DNA of 16,156 nt from an uncultured Lachnospiraceae bacterium (lineage in GTDB: Bacteria; Bacillota; Clostridia; Lachnospirales; Lachnospiraceae), in the NCBI GenBank assembly GCA_902783735.1, contig CACZSE010000058.1, positions 1 through 16,156 on the forward strand. The letters are read 5' to 3'. The notes below the pieces were generated by a model. That model was given only the letters and a program-made list of their open reading frames with translations, did no database searches and was not told the origin of the DNA. Both the position numbers and the translations under genes were made by a program. How positions within the stretch are numbered: the first letter of the stretch is position 1; each line of letters starts with the position of its first letter. Positions 1 to 6,928 of the stretch are shown piece after piece.

Positions 1-56
1 AATATCGTCCGTTAGACGAGCTTATTGCAGAAATGGATGAGGTAAAGAAGAAATGA
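1..56 (+). CDS. C-terminal end of an unidentified upstream gene (partial)
   Basis: An open frame enters from the left edge and its last 17 codons (from base 3) read YRPLDELIAEMDEVKKK before TGA at 54-56. The stop overlaps the ATG of the phosphatase gene in an ATGA arrangement, which is typical of translationally coupled genes in one operon. The charged, probably helical tail is too short to name a family. It is called from the overlap and the open frame alone. Confidence 0.55.
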   Translation, partial: YRPLDELIAEMDEVKKK

Positions 57-508
57 TAAAGGTTTTATTTGTCTGCTGGGGCAACATATGCCGTTCCCCA
101 ATGGCAGAATTTGTTTTAAAGGATATGGTCGCAAAACGCGGCATAGAAGGAGAATTTCACATTGAGTCGGCGGCGACAAGCACGGAAGAGATAGGAAATC
201 CGGTGTACCCGCCTGCAAGAGCCGAACTTGCAAGACATGGTATTTCATGCAAAGGTAAGACAGCAAGACAGCTTCGAAAAGATGATTATGACAAATGGGA
301 TCATATAATAGGTATGGAGAAGTTAAACACCGGATATATGCACAGGATACTTGGAGGAGATCCCGAGGGAAAGGTCAGCCTGCTCATGGATTTTACGGGG
401 AGGCCGCAGGATATAGACGATCCATGGTACACAGGTGACTTTGAAGGTGTTTATAAACAGATCGTCGAAGGATGTGAAAGCCTTTTAAGAGAACTGGGAT
501 ATTATTGA
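53..508 (+). CDS. low-molecular-weight protein tyrosine phosphatase
   Basis: A 151-aa cytosolic phosphatase of the arsenate-reductase-fold LMW-PTP family, which removes phosphate from phosphotyrosine through a cysteinyl-phosphate intermediate. The P-loop is at residues 8-15 (CWGNICRS), with nucleophile C8, second cysteine C13 and phosphate-binding R14; the usual Leu after the nucleophile is Trp. The general-acid loop DPWYTGDF starts at D123, the expected place near the C terminus. Length is normal for the family. The start codon overlaps the stop of the upstream gene (ATGA) and a GAGGT sits about 9 nt before it, so it is probably co-transcribed with that gene. The cellular substrate cannot be told. 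It ends 2 bp before the convergent orphan gene, leaving no room for a terminator between them. Confidence 0.95.
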   Translation: MIKVLFVCWGNICRSPMAEFVLKDMVAKRGIEGEFHIESAATSTEEIGNPVYPPARAELARHGISCKGKTARQLRKDDYDKWDHIIGMEKLNTGYMHRILGGDPEGKVSLLMDFTGRPQDIDDPWYTGDFEGVYKQIVEGCESLLRELGYY

Positions 509-510
509 TC

Positions 511-1089
511 TTACATTAGATATTCCGTCGCTGTCTTGGGCGATATGATCGCTGCGTGCCATAGATCGTTTTTATGAAAGATGTCCAATATATCTGCAAG
601 AGGTTCAGTTATCAAAATATAAAAAGGCTTGCCTGGAAGCGGAAGTCCGGACAGATAGTCCGTTTGCTTGTTGTTGAGCAGATCGTTTTCGGGGAAAGAC
701 TTTTCTATATAGGCATAGCAATCGTACAGGTTGGGTATATCTTTTATGTTCCCGATAAAATGAGATGTATTGTATTGAATATCCCGGTCAGAACCGGGAT
801 TTTTCAGTATGAAAGATTTTCTTCCGTATGAATCATATTTGGTCTCATATGAGGCAGATGAGTTACTTACGGGTATGTCACATTTGTCAAAAACGATTTT
901 TTTTGATTTTATAAGATACTCTCTTAGATATTCGAATACAGCCTCGTAAGTGATCGGATAATCCAGTCTTTCTTTTATAGCGTGTGCACTGTATCCCCGT
1001 TCATAAAGATGTCTTATCTGTGAGCCGTAAGCATAATCCGATGTAAAATTTTGAAGAGCTTCCATGAAGTATTTGTTTTCCATATACAT
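511..1089 (-). CDS. hypothetical protein (192 aa), unrecognised
   Basis: I do not recognise a named family. The 192-aa (or 190-aa) product is soluble-looking, with no signal peptide or membrane segment. It is rich in Tyr, Asp and Ile. An N-terminal stretch, about residues 10-60, reads as several helices (YAYGSQIRHL, YSAHAIKERLDY, YEAVFEYLREYL) that could form a helix-turn-helix-like bundle. The C-terminal half contains PLPGKPFYILITEPLADIL, more like an alpha/beta segment. ATG codons at 1089 and 1083 are both possible, and neither has a convincing Shine-Dalgarno. It converges on the phosphatase gene with a 2-bp gap. On the opposite strand its sequence contains a terminator hairpin at 781-804. 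Coding is supported by the length and the absence of a better competing frame; function is unknown. Confidence 0.75.
   Translation of the reverse strand: MYMENKYFMEALQNFTSDYAYGSQIRHLYERGYSAHAIKERLDYPITYEAVFEYLREYLIKSKKIVFDKCDIPVSNSSASYETKYDSYGRKSFILKNPGSDRDIQYNTSHFIGNIKDIPNLYDCYAYIEKSFPENDLLNNKQTDYLSGLPLPGKPFYILITEPLADILDIFHKNDLWHAAIISPKTATEYLM
781..804 (+). terminator. intrinsic terminator inside the opposing orphan gene
   Basis: A perfect 8-bp inverted repeat, ATCCCGGT / ACCGGGAT with loop CAGA, is followed on the plus strand by TTTT (five Ts counting the last stem base). The T tract is only on the plus-strand side, so it should stop transcription from the phosphatase operon about 270 nt past its stop codon, antisense to the orphan gene. 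Confidence 0.6.
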
Positions 1090-1092
1090 ATA

Positions 1093-1105
1093 TTACAATA
1101 TGTAA
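1093..1105. repeat. inverted repeat TTACA-ATA-TGTAA upstream of the orphan gene
   Basis: A 5-bp perfect inverted repeat with a 3-nt centre lies 4 nt upstream of the first possible ATG of the minus-strand orphan gene, where a ribosome binding site would be expected. It could be an operator, but the short arms in A/T-rich DNA allow chance occurrence. Confidence 0.3.
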
Positions 1106-1170
1106 GAAAAATTTCACATAATGAGAAGAAAAAAACACGGAAAGTAATATGAAAGTCTAGATTTGAAGGT

Positions 1171-1199
1171 TTGCAAAAACTAACGACATTTAATATAAT
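1171..1199 (+). promoter_or_regulatory. sigma-A type promoter for the acyltransferase gene
   Basis: TTGCAA (1171-1176) and TATAAT (1194-1199) are separated by 17 bp. Transcription would start near 1206, giving a leader of about 20 nt before ATG 1227. Confidence 0.7.
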
Positions 1200-1226
1200 A
1201 ATACGGAATTAACGGGAGTAATGATT

Positions 1227-2003
1227 ATGTTTAGATTTTATACTTTGGTCACCATATCTATACCATTGATACTATATTACGTTCTTTTGGCAGATTATTA
1301 TTACAATCATGAAGATCGCTACGATGAGGATGCCTGTTATAAGCTTGTTTTACGTATCATCAATTCTGTCAAAAAGCTTGGGCGTATCAGAACGGTTGTT
1401 TTGGATGATGATAAGCTTCCCAAGGAAGGCGGTTATATCATGTATTCAAACCATCAGGGTAAGTTTGATGCACTTGGTATCATGGAAGCACACAAGACCC
1501 CGTGCTCAGTAGTGGCAGATGCGGAACGCAGCAAGATGCTGTTGTTTAATCAGGTTATAAAGCTTGTCAGAGGTAAGCGACTTGAAAGGCATAATCTTAA
1601 GCAACAGGTTGCAGAGCTTGATAAGCTTACGGAAGAAGTAAAAAACGGACGCAGATACATCTACTTTCCTGAGGGTGGTTATGATCATAACGGAAATAAA
1701 CTTCAGGAGTTCAGAGCAGGTGCATTTAAATGTGCTGTAAAAGCTAAGGCTACCATAGTGCCGGTTGCCATATACGATTCACATCTTCCTTTTGACTTCA
1801 ATTCATACAGAAAAGTTACGACTCAGGTTTGTTTTTTGGATCCGATATACTACGATGAATATGCCGGAAAGACAACAAGAGAGATCGGAGAGATGATAAA
1901 GGGGAGGATTGAGGAGAAACTTGTTTTACTGGAAGAAAACAGGGCTAAGAACGGATATAACAAAAAGTTTAAGATATACAGAACAGCACAGAAAACAGGA
2001 TAA
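1227..2003 (+). CDS. 1-acyl-sn-glycerol-3-phosphate acyltransferase (PlsC family)
   Basis: A membrane-associated acyltransferase of the PlsC/LPLAT family that would acylate lysophosphatidic acid to phosphatidic acid in phospholipid synthesis. Numbering from the in-frame ATG at 1221 (two codons upstream), a hydrophobic N-terminal anchor spans residues 6-24. The catalytic NHx4D motif is N77-H78...D83 (NHQGKFD). The FPEG substrate-binding motif is at 149-152, followed by the FRAGAFK block and TIVPVAI, in the order usual for the family. I chose ATG 1227 because GGGAG at 1214-1218 is 8 nt away, against only 2 nt for the ATG at 1221. The lysine-rich C terminus is unremarkable. It is a single-gene transcript with its own promoter and terminator. 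The exact acyl acceptor could differ within the superfamily. Confidence 0.9.
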   Translation: MFRFYTLVTISIPLILYYVLLADYYYNHEDRYDEDACYKLVLRIINSVKKLGRIRTVVLDDDKLPKEGGYIMYSNHQGKFDALGIMEAHKTPCSVVADAERSKMLLFNQVIKLVRGKRLERHNLKQQVAELDKLTEEVKNGRRYIYFPEGGYDHNGNKLQEFRAGAFKCAVKAKATIVPVAIYDSHLPFDFNSYRKVTTQVCFLDPIYYDEYAGKTTREIGEMIKGRIEEKLVLLEENRAKNGYNKKFKIYRTAQKTG

Positions 2004-2036
2004 AAAGAGCCATTCTATAGCGAATGGCTCTTTTTT
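2002..2036 (+). terminator. intrinsic terminator after the acyltransferase gene
   Basis: The stem AGAGCCATTC / GAATGGCTCT, loop TATAGC (2016-2021), is flanked by A and T tracts that extend the helix, and a run of six Ts ends at 2036. It separates the acyltransferase from the Sir2 operon. Confidence 0.9.
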
Positions 2037-2088
2037 ATAATATAATAAAAAGGTAGTTTGGGGGTTAGCTGAAAGGAGCGGGTTACCT

Positions 2089-2832
2089 ATGAACGAAGAG
2101 ATCAAACAATTAGCGACTATACTTAAAGAAAGTGATAATATAGTTTTTTTTGGAGGCGCGGGTGTGAGCACTGAATCCAACATACCGGATTTCAGGAGCT
2201 CAAATGGTCTTTGGAATGAAAAATTAAAGATCAATTTTACTCCGGAGCAGTTGGTATCACATACTTTTTTTGTAAGGTATCCGGAGGAGTTCTTTGAGTT
2301 TTATAAGGATAAACTCATCTATCCTGATGCACAGCCCAATGATGCTCACAAAGTGCTGGCAAAACTTGAGGAAATGGGGAAGCTTAAAGCTGTGGTGACA
2401 CAGAATATTGATGGACTGCATCAGGCGGCGGGATCTAAGACGGTATATGAACTTCACGGCTCCGTGTTGAGAAATTATTGTATGAATTGCGGAGAGTTTT
2501 ACGATGAAAAATATATACTTGAGTCGGAGGGAATTCCGGTATGCAAAAAATGTAACGGACGCGTAAAACCCGATGTTGTATTGTATGAGGAAGGACTTGA
2601 CCAGGATATCATCAATGGAGCGGTAAACGCTATAGCTCATGCCGATACACTCATTATCGGTGGGACCTCACTGGTGGTGTATCCGGCCGCCGGCCTGATA
2701 GATTACTTCAGGGGGAAGAATCTTGTTCTTATAAACAAGAGTGAGACCAGTGCGGACAGACGGGCCGATCTTGTGATACATGATGCGATCGGAAAGGTAT
2801 TTAAAGAAGCTTTCGAGTTGATGAATGAGTAA
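2089..2832 (+). CDS. Sir2-family NAD-dependent protein deacylase
   Basis: A 247-aa cytosolic sirtuin that uses NAD+ to remove acyl groups from protein lysines. It has the NAD-binding GAGVSTESNIPDFR (residues 23-36), TQNIDGLH (104-111), the catalytic base H123 in ELHGS, a structural zinc site C131-x2-C134 and C152-x2-C155, then GTSL (192-195) and INK (215-217). The full-length order is that of bacterial CobB/SrtN-type enzymes. AAAGGAG at 2072-2078 is 10 nt before the ATG. It is the first gene of a tight run of five: its 3' end overlaps the cyclase gene by 8 nt. The A/T-rich stretch after the previous terminator holds two overlapping TATAAT hexamers (2036-2046) but no good -35, so the operon promoter is not certain. 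Eight consecutive Ts at 2144-2151 lie within codons 19-21. Confidence 0.95.
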   Translation: MNEEIKQLATILKESDNIVFFGGAGVSTESNIPDFRSSNGLWNEKLKINFTPEQLVSHTFFVRYPEEFFEFYKDKLIYPDAQPNDAHKVLAKLEEMGKLKAVVTQNIDGLHQAAGSKTVYELHGSVLRNYCMNCGEFYDEKYILESEGIPVCKKCNGRVKPDVVLYEEGLDQDIINGAVNAIAHADTLIIGGTSLVVYPAAGLIDYFRGKNLVLINKSETSADRRADLVIHDAIGKVFKEAFELMNE

Positions 2833-4681
2833 AAGTATTATGAAAAAACACGTTTATAAGATATGTGTTGTGATATTTGCCATACTTATGGCACTTGCGG
2901 TAGTGTTTGATATATTTTATTCGGTAGATGCTTTTTTTACTGACAGGATATATTCCAGATTAAACGGTACGGATCCCAAGATCATAATTGTCGGTATAGA
3001 CGAGGAGTCGCTGGGTGAGTACGGGAATTTTACTCTGTGGTCCAGAGAAAAGCTGGCAGAATTGATCGAAAAGCTTTATGAAGATCCTCAAAACACACCG
3101 GTGGTCATGGGCCTGGATTTTATATTATCGGATCATTTTGATGAAACTGCGGATGAGGCTCTTGTTGAGGCAGCAAAACTATGCGATGGGAATATAGTCA
3201 TTGGATCAAATATAGTTTACCGTGGTAACCTTGAGAAAGATTCAAACGGAAAGCTGTTTTACAACACAGAGCACATTGCAGATGTCGAGATGCCCTATGA
3301 AGAATTGGAAAATGTGACAGTGACGGGATTCACAAATGCCTGTATCGCCAAGGATGGTTATGTTAGATATGCGATGAACAACATTCGCATTCCCTCTGAA
3401 CTGGCTTTTAAAGCGGGGGAGACACAGGATAGTTTTGCTTATGCGGTCTATCGATTGTATGCAAAAAGAAATGGTTTGCAGCCCTACGAACCTAAAGTCA
3501 ATTCCAAAAGACAGTTTCAGTTTTTGTATTCAGGGGAATCGACAGAGTATTCTGAGGTTTCGCTGAAAGCTGTTCTTGAAGACAGGATTCCCATGAATGC
3601 CTTTAAAGACAGTATAGTTTTAGTCGGAGCATATGCACCGGGATTTCAGGACTCGTACCAGCCTGCTTCGGATCGCGGTAATGCCATGTACGGCGTAGAG
3701 ATACATGCAAATATCATACAGGCGTACATGAGACAAAAAACAATGGTATCGGTTAACAGGATCATCATGGCTCTGGTCACTGCTATCATCATAACAGCCT
3801 TCATGCTCTGGGGAAGAAAGAAAAACCTGGCAACAGTGATCACTGCATCAATAGTACTTGCGGGGCTGTATTCACTTATCGGACGGTGGTTATCGTCTAT
3901 GGGTCTTTTCATTCCCTGTGTATACATATTCATATTCCTGGTATTGGGGATCATATACTTTGTAATAGAAAAATATGTGATCGAGTGGATAAAAAGAAGA
4001 CATACTCTGGATGTATTTAAAAAGTATGTTGCTCCTCAGGTTGTAGATGAACTGTCTCATACGGGAGAATTCAGGTTAAAGCTTGGTGGTGAAAAGCGAG
4101 ATATAGCGGTTTTATTTGTAGATATCAGAGGGTTTACCACACTTTCGGAAAATCTGGAGCCGGAACTGGTCGTCGAGATATTAAATGAATATCTGAAGCT
4201 GGTAACTGATTGTATATTTAAACACAACGGTACGCTGGATAAATTTATCGGAGATGCCGCAATGGCAATATTCAACGCGCCCTTTGATCTGAACGATTAT
4301 GTCTATGAAGCCGTTTTGGCTGCATGGGACATAAAAAAAGGAGCCGCTCAGTTAGAAGAAAAACTTAAAGACCGGTTTGACAAGACCATAAGATTTGGAA
4401 TAGGCGTCAACTGCGGACAGGCAATAGTCGGTAACATAGGTTGTGATTTCCGTATGGATTATACGGCCATCGGTGACACGGTAAATACGGCTGCAAGACT
4501 GGAGAGTAATGCCGGACCCGGAGAGATATATATAAGCGAGCAGGTAAAAGAGATTCTTTCGGATCGTATACAGGCAGCGAGTGTGGGAGCCATACCTCTA
4601 AAAGGAAAAAGCAAAAAACTGGAAGTTTTCAGCATAACTTCGGTAGTTGAAGATAAAGGGAAGGAACGAACGGATCTATGA
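2825..4681 (+). CDS. CHASE2-domain transmembrane class III adenylate cyclase
   Basis: A 618-aa membrane sensor-cyclase that should make cAMP from ATP. Residues 12-33 form an N-terminal membrane segment and about 40-305 an extracytoplasmic CHASE2 domain (IIIVGIDEESL near the start, IVLVGAY and GVEIHANIIQ near the end). Three membrane segments follow (about 313-330, 336-355, 360-381), then a class III cyclase domain at about 422-605. Catalytic residues are complete: metal-binding D433 and D477, adenine-selecting K473 and D545, transition-state N554 and R558. K/D at the base-selecting positions predicts adenylate rather than guanylate cyclase. It overlaps the sirtuin gene by 8 nt and the next gene by 4 nt, so it is translationally coupled to both. 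The second Met (codon 6, base 2840) is an alternative start. The ligand is unknown. Confidence 0.93.
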   Translation: MSKSIMKKHVYKICVVIFAILMALAVVFDIFYSVDAFFTDRIYSRLNGTDPKIIIVGIDEESLGEYGNFTLWSREKLAELIEKLYEDPQNTPVVMGLDFILSDHFDETADEALVEAAKLCDGNIVIGSNIVYRGNLEKDSNGKLFYNTEHIADVEMPYEELENVTVTGFTNACIAKDGYVRYAMNNIRIPSELAFKAGETQDSFAYAVYRLYAKRNGLQPYEPKVNSKRQFQFLYSGESTEYSEVSLKAVLEDRIPMNAFKDSIVLVGAYAPGFQDSYQPASDRGNAMYGVEIHANIIQAYMRQKTMVSVNRIIMALVTAIIITAFMLWGRKKNLATVITASIVLAGLYSLIGRWLSSMGLFIPCVYIFIFLVLGIIYFVIEKYVIEWIKRRHTLDVFKKYVAPQVVDELSHTGEFRLKLGGEKRDIAVLFVDIRGFTTLSENLEPELVVEILNEYLKLVTDCIFKHNGTLDKFIGDAAMAIFNAPFDLNDYVYEAVLAAWDIKKGAAQLEEKLKDRFDKTIRFGIGVNCGQAIVGNIGCDFRMDYTAIGDTVNTAARLESNAGPGEIYISEQVKEILSDRIQAASVGAIPLKGKSKKLEVFSITSVVEDKGKERTDL

Positions 4682-5448
4682 ATGGAAAATGGACTGTCAT
4701 ACCTGACATAGAAGATATCGACAGATTTTTAAAACTGGAAGAACAGTACAACACGGCATTTGAATATAATGATTTTTGCTCTCCTTCGGTATATGAAGAT
4801 AAAGATGAGACACAAAGACGTATCAGATTTTATAAATCTCTGGGGAGGACTAATCCCGATGATACGCTTCACGGAGTATTCTATGACATTGCCATGATAA
4901 GCACCGATTCCGTAATACGAAACAGGAGCCGTCAACTTATGGAAATGTCGATAGAGACTGCAAAACGCCTGTCATGTAAAGGAGTTGTGTTTCATACAGG
5001 CAGGATAGCGGGACTTGATACAAAAGAGTATAACGATTCATGGATAAAGGGCATGACGGAATATCTTGCGGATCTGGGATACAGGCACAGGGATATAAAA
5101 ATATATATGGAAAACACATTTGAGGCGACTCCGGACCCGATCAACGGATTCATGGCAGGGTTAAAAGGAACGGACAATGTCAAGATCTGCTTTGATTATG
5201 CTCATGCGGCACTTACGAAGACTCCGCTTACTGAGTGGTATGAGGCTTTTTCTTCGGATATCGCTCATATTCATGTCAATGACAACGATCTGAAGATCGA
5301 CCTTCATCAGCCGCCGGGAGAAGGGAAGATCGATTTCGGATTGTTTAAGCAGCTTATAGAACAGCATGACTATAAAGAAAGTATTCTTCTGGAAGTGACC
5401 GGATATGAGAAAACGTTAAGGTCTTTGGAATATATTACAAAGCTGTGA
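4678..5448 (+). CDS. TIM-barrel protein of the AP endonuclease 2 / sugar isomerase-epimerase superfamily
   Basis: A 256-aa cytosolic TIM-barrel protein of the xylose isomerase-like / AP_endonuc_2 superfamily. Potential metal ligands occur in the same order and similar spacing as in endonuclease IV: H65 (LHG), H106 (FHTG), E145 (MENT), D173 and H176 (FDYAH), H199 (HVND), D208 and H210 (DLH), E239 (LLEV). The stretch HQPPGEGKIDF resembles sugar-phosphate isomerase/epimerase members rather than classical Nfo, and the protein is shorter than Nfo (about 285 aa). The reaction is therefore not settled: isomerase/epimerase is the default annotation, and a hydrolase or nuclease is possible. The ATG overlaps the cyclase stop (ATGA), with AAGGA about 12 nt upstream, so it belongs to the signalling operon. 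Confidence 0.85.
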   Translation: MNGKWTVIPDIEDIDRFLKLEEQYNTAFEYNDFCSPSVYEDKDETQRRIRFYKSLGRTNPDDTLHGVFYDIAMISTDSVIRNRSRQLMEMSIETAKRLSCKGVVFHTGRIAGLDTKEYNDSWIKGMTEYLADLGYRHRDIKIYMENTFEATPDPINGFMAGLKGTDNVKICFDYAHAALTKTPLTEWYEAFSSDIAHIHVNDNDLKIDLHQPPGEGKIDFGLFKQLIEQHDYKESILLEVTGYEKTLRSLEYITKL

Positions 5449-5473
5449 TCCATAATTTGTTGGGGGATGAAGT

Positions 5474-6913
5474 ATGGTTAAGGAAGACAATTATCAGGCA
5501 ATACTTGAGATAGGCATCGCGCTTTCGGCTGAAAGAGATCGAAATAAACTGTTTGATCTTATTATAACCAAAAGTATGGAGATCACAAATTGTGATGCGG
5601 CAACTCTTTATCTTTATGATAACAATTATCTGAGGTTTAAGATAATGAAAACTTTATCCATGGGAGTGGATAAGGGAAGCAATGGCGAAGAGATAGAACT
5701 TCCGCCGGTTGAACTTAATGAAGAGAATATCTGTGCCTATTCGGCAATACACAAAGAGACCCTGAATATTTCCGATGTTCAGATCAGCGACAGGTTTGAT
5801 TTTTCAGGTCCCAAGCGATATGACAAAATGACCGGATATCATACAAGATCGATGATGGTCATTCCGCTGATCGACTGTGACGATGAGGTTGTCGGAGTGC
5901 TCCAGCTGATAAATGCTCTGGACACGCATAAGAATATCATACCGTTTGATGTTACCTATGAAAGGCTGATCTATGCTCTGGGTTCACTGACAGCCATAGC
6001 AGTCTCAAACATGAGATATCATCAGGAACTTAAAGATCAGATGTGGTCATTTACGGAAGCTATGGCTACGGCGATAGATGAAAGAACGCCTTACAATGCA
6101 ACACATACAAGAAAGGTTGCATTGTATTGTTCGAAGATCGTTGACTACATAAACGAGCTTCATGAAAAAGGAGAAGAAGATGACTTCTTCAGTGAAAATC
6201 GCAAGGAACAGCTTGTGATGGGCGCTTTTCTTCATGATATAGGGAAAATGGCGGTTCCATTGGAAGTAATGAATAAAGCGACAAGGCTTAACGGTAAGGA
6301 AAAGGAAATAGAGGCAAGACTGAACATGTTTAAGCTTCGGGCGAAGATCATGATGTTAGAGAAAACAAAGGATACGTCATGGTATGAAGACTTTGAAGAA
6401 AAGGTCGGGCAGGCTCTGAAGGTAGTACAGAATGCCAACACGGCGGGTTTTTTGAACGATGATCTGAGAGAAGAAATGGAGAAAGTATTCTCTTATGAGC
6501 TGTTGGGCGAACCCTTCTTTACAGAAGATGAAAAACATTGCCTCAGCATTGTTAAGGGAACGCTTACTGAGGAAGAGCGAAAGATCATGGAGAGCCATGT
6601 TGTCATAACGGATCACATCTTAAGTAAGGTTCATTTTAATAAATCGTTTAAGAATGCGCCCGTATTTGCAGCGCAGCATCACGAGTGCCTGAACGGAAAA
6701 GGATATCCCAAAGGGCTTAAAGCCGATGAGATCCCTACCGAATCGAGGATCATGGCAGTCGCGGATATATGCGATGCTTTACTTGCGACCGACAGACCGT
6801 ACAAGAAGCCTTTACCTCGTGAAAAAGCGTTTGAGATCATGAGGGACATGGCAAATGAAGGACGCATTGAAAGGAAATACGTAGAATATCTGTATAACTG
6901 TATTGATCAATAA
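5474..6913 (+). CDS. GAF and HD-GYP domain protein (probable c-di-GMP phosphodiesterase)
   Basis: A 479-aa cytosolic signalling protein. Residues about 8-180 form a GAF sensory domain (ATLYLYD, MMVIPLID, VVGVLQLINA). Residues about 190-475 form an HD-GYP domain, which hydrolyses c-di-GMP. Metal and catalytic residues are present: H211, H254-D255 (HDIGK), H375, H402-H403 (HHE), GYP at 410-412 and D431 (AVAD). D255 to H375 spans about 120 residues, whereas HD-GYP proteins usually have about 28 there. A charged, helical insertion of roughly 90 residues (about 272-362) thus interrupts the catalytic domain. GGGGGA sits about 6 nt before the ATG. The gene is 25 nt behind the TIM-barrel gene and 15 nt ahead of the FecR gene. 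Activity is inferred from conserved residues; the GAF ligand is unknown. Confidence 0.92.
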   Translation: MVKEDNYQAILEIGIALSAERDRNKLFDLIITKSMEITNCDAATLYLYDNNYLRFKIMKTLSMGVDKGSNGEEIELPPVELNEENICAYSAIHKETLNISDVQISDRFDFSGPKRYDKMTGYHTRSMMVIPLIDCDDEVVGVLQLINALDTHKNIIPFDVTYERLIYALGSLTAIAVSNMRYHQELKDQMWSFTEAMATAIDERTPYNATHTRKVALYCSKIVDYINELHEKGEEDDFFSENRKEQLVMGAFLHDIGKMAVPLEVMNKATRLNGKEKEIEARLNMFKLRAKIMMLEKTKDTSWYEDFEEKVGQALKVVQNANTAGFLNDDLREEMEKVFSYELLGEPFFTEDEKHCLSIVKGTLTEEERKIMESHVVITDHILSKVHFNKSFKNAPVFAAQHHECLNGKGYPKGLKADEIPTESRIMAVADICDALLATDRPYKKPLPREKAFEIMRDMANEGRIERKYVEYLYNCIDQ

Positions 6914-6928
6914 GGAAAGGTGCAGGAT

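Noticed and set aside
574..831. An 85-codon plus-strand frame opposite the orphan gene
   Set aside because: It lacks a ribosome binding site and ends around the terminator hairpin at 781-804; the minus-strand frame is longer and more protein-like.
1093..1105. TTACA-ATA-TGTAA as a CopY/BlaI-type operator
   Set aside because: Those sites have TACA and TGTA separated by 2 nt; here the gap is 3 nt, and no matching regulator or target gene is nearby.
2036..2046. Overlapping TATAAT hexamers as the sirtuin operon promoter
   Set aside because: No acceptable -35 hexamer lies 16-18 bp upstream; that place is taken by the terminator stem. Not listed as a feature.
2144..2151. Run of eight Ts early in the sirtuin gene as a phase-variation switch
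   Set aside because: Seven- and eight-base A or T runs are common in this A/T-rich DNA, and the frame is intact here.
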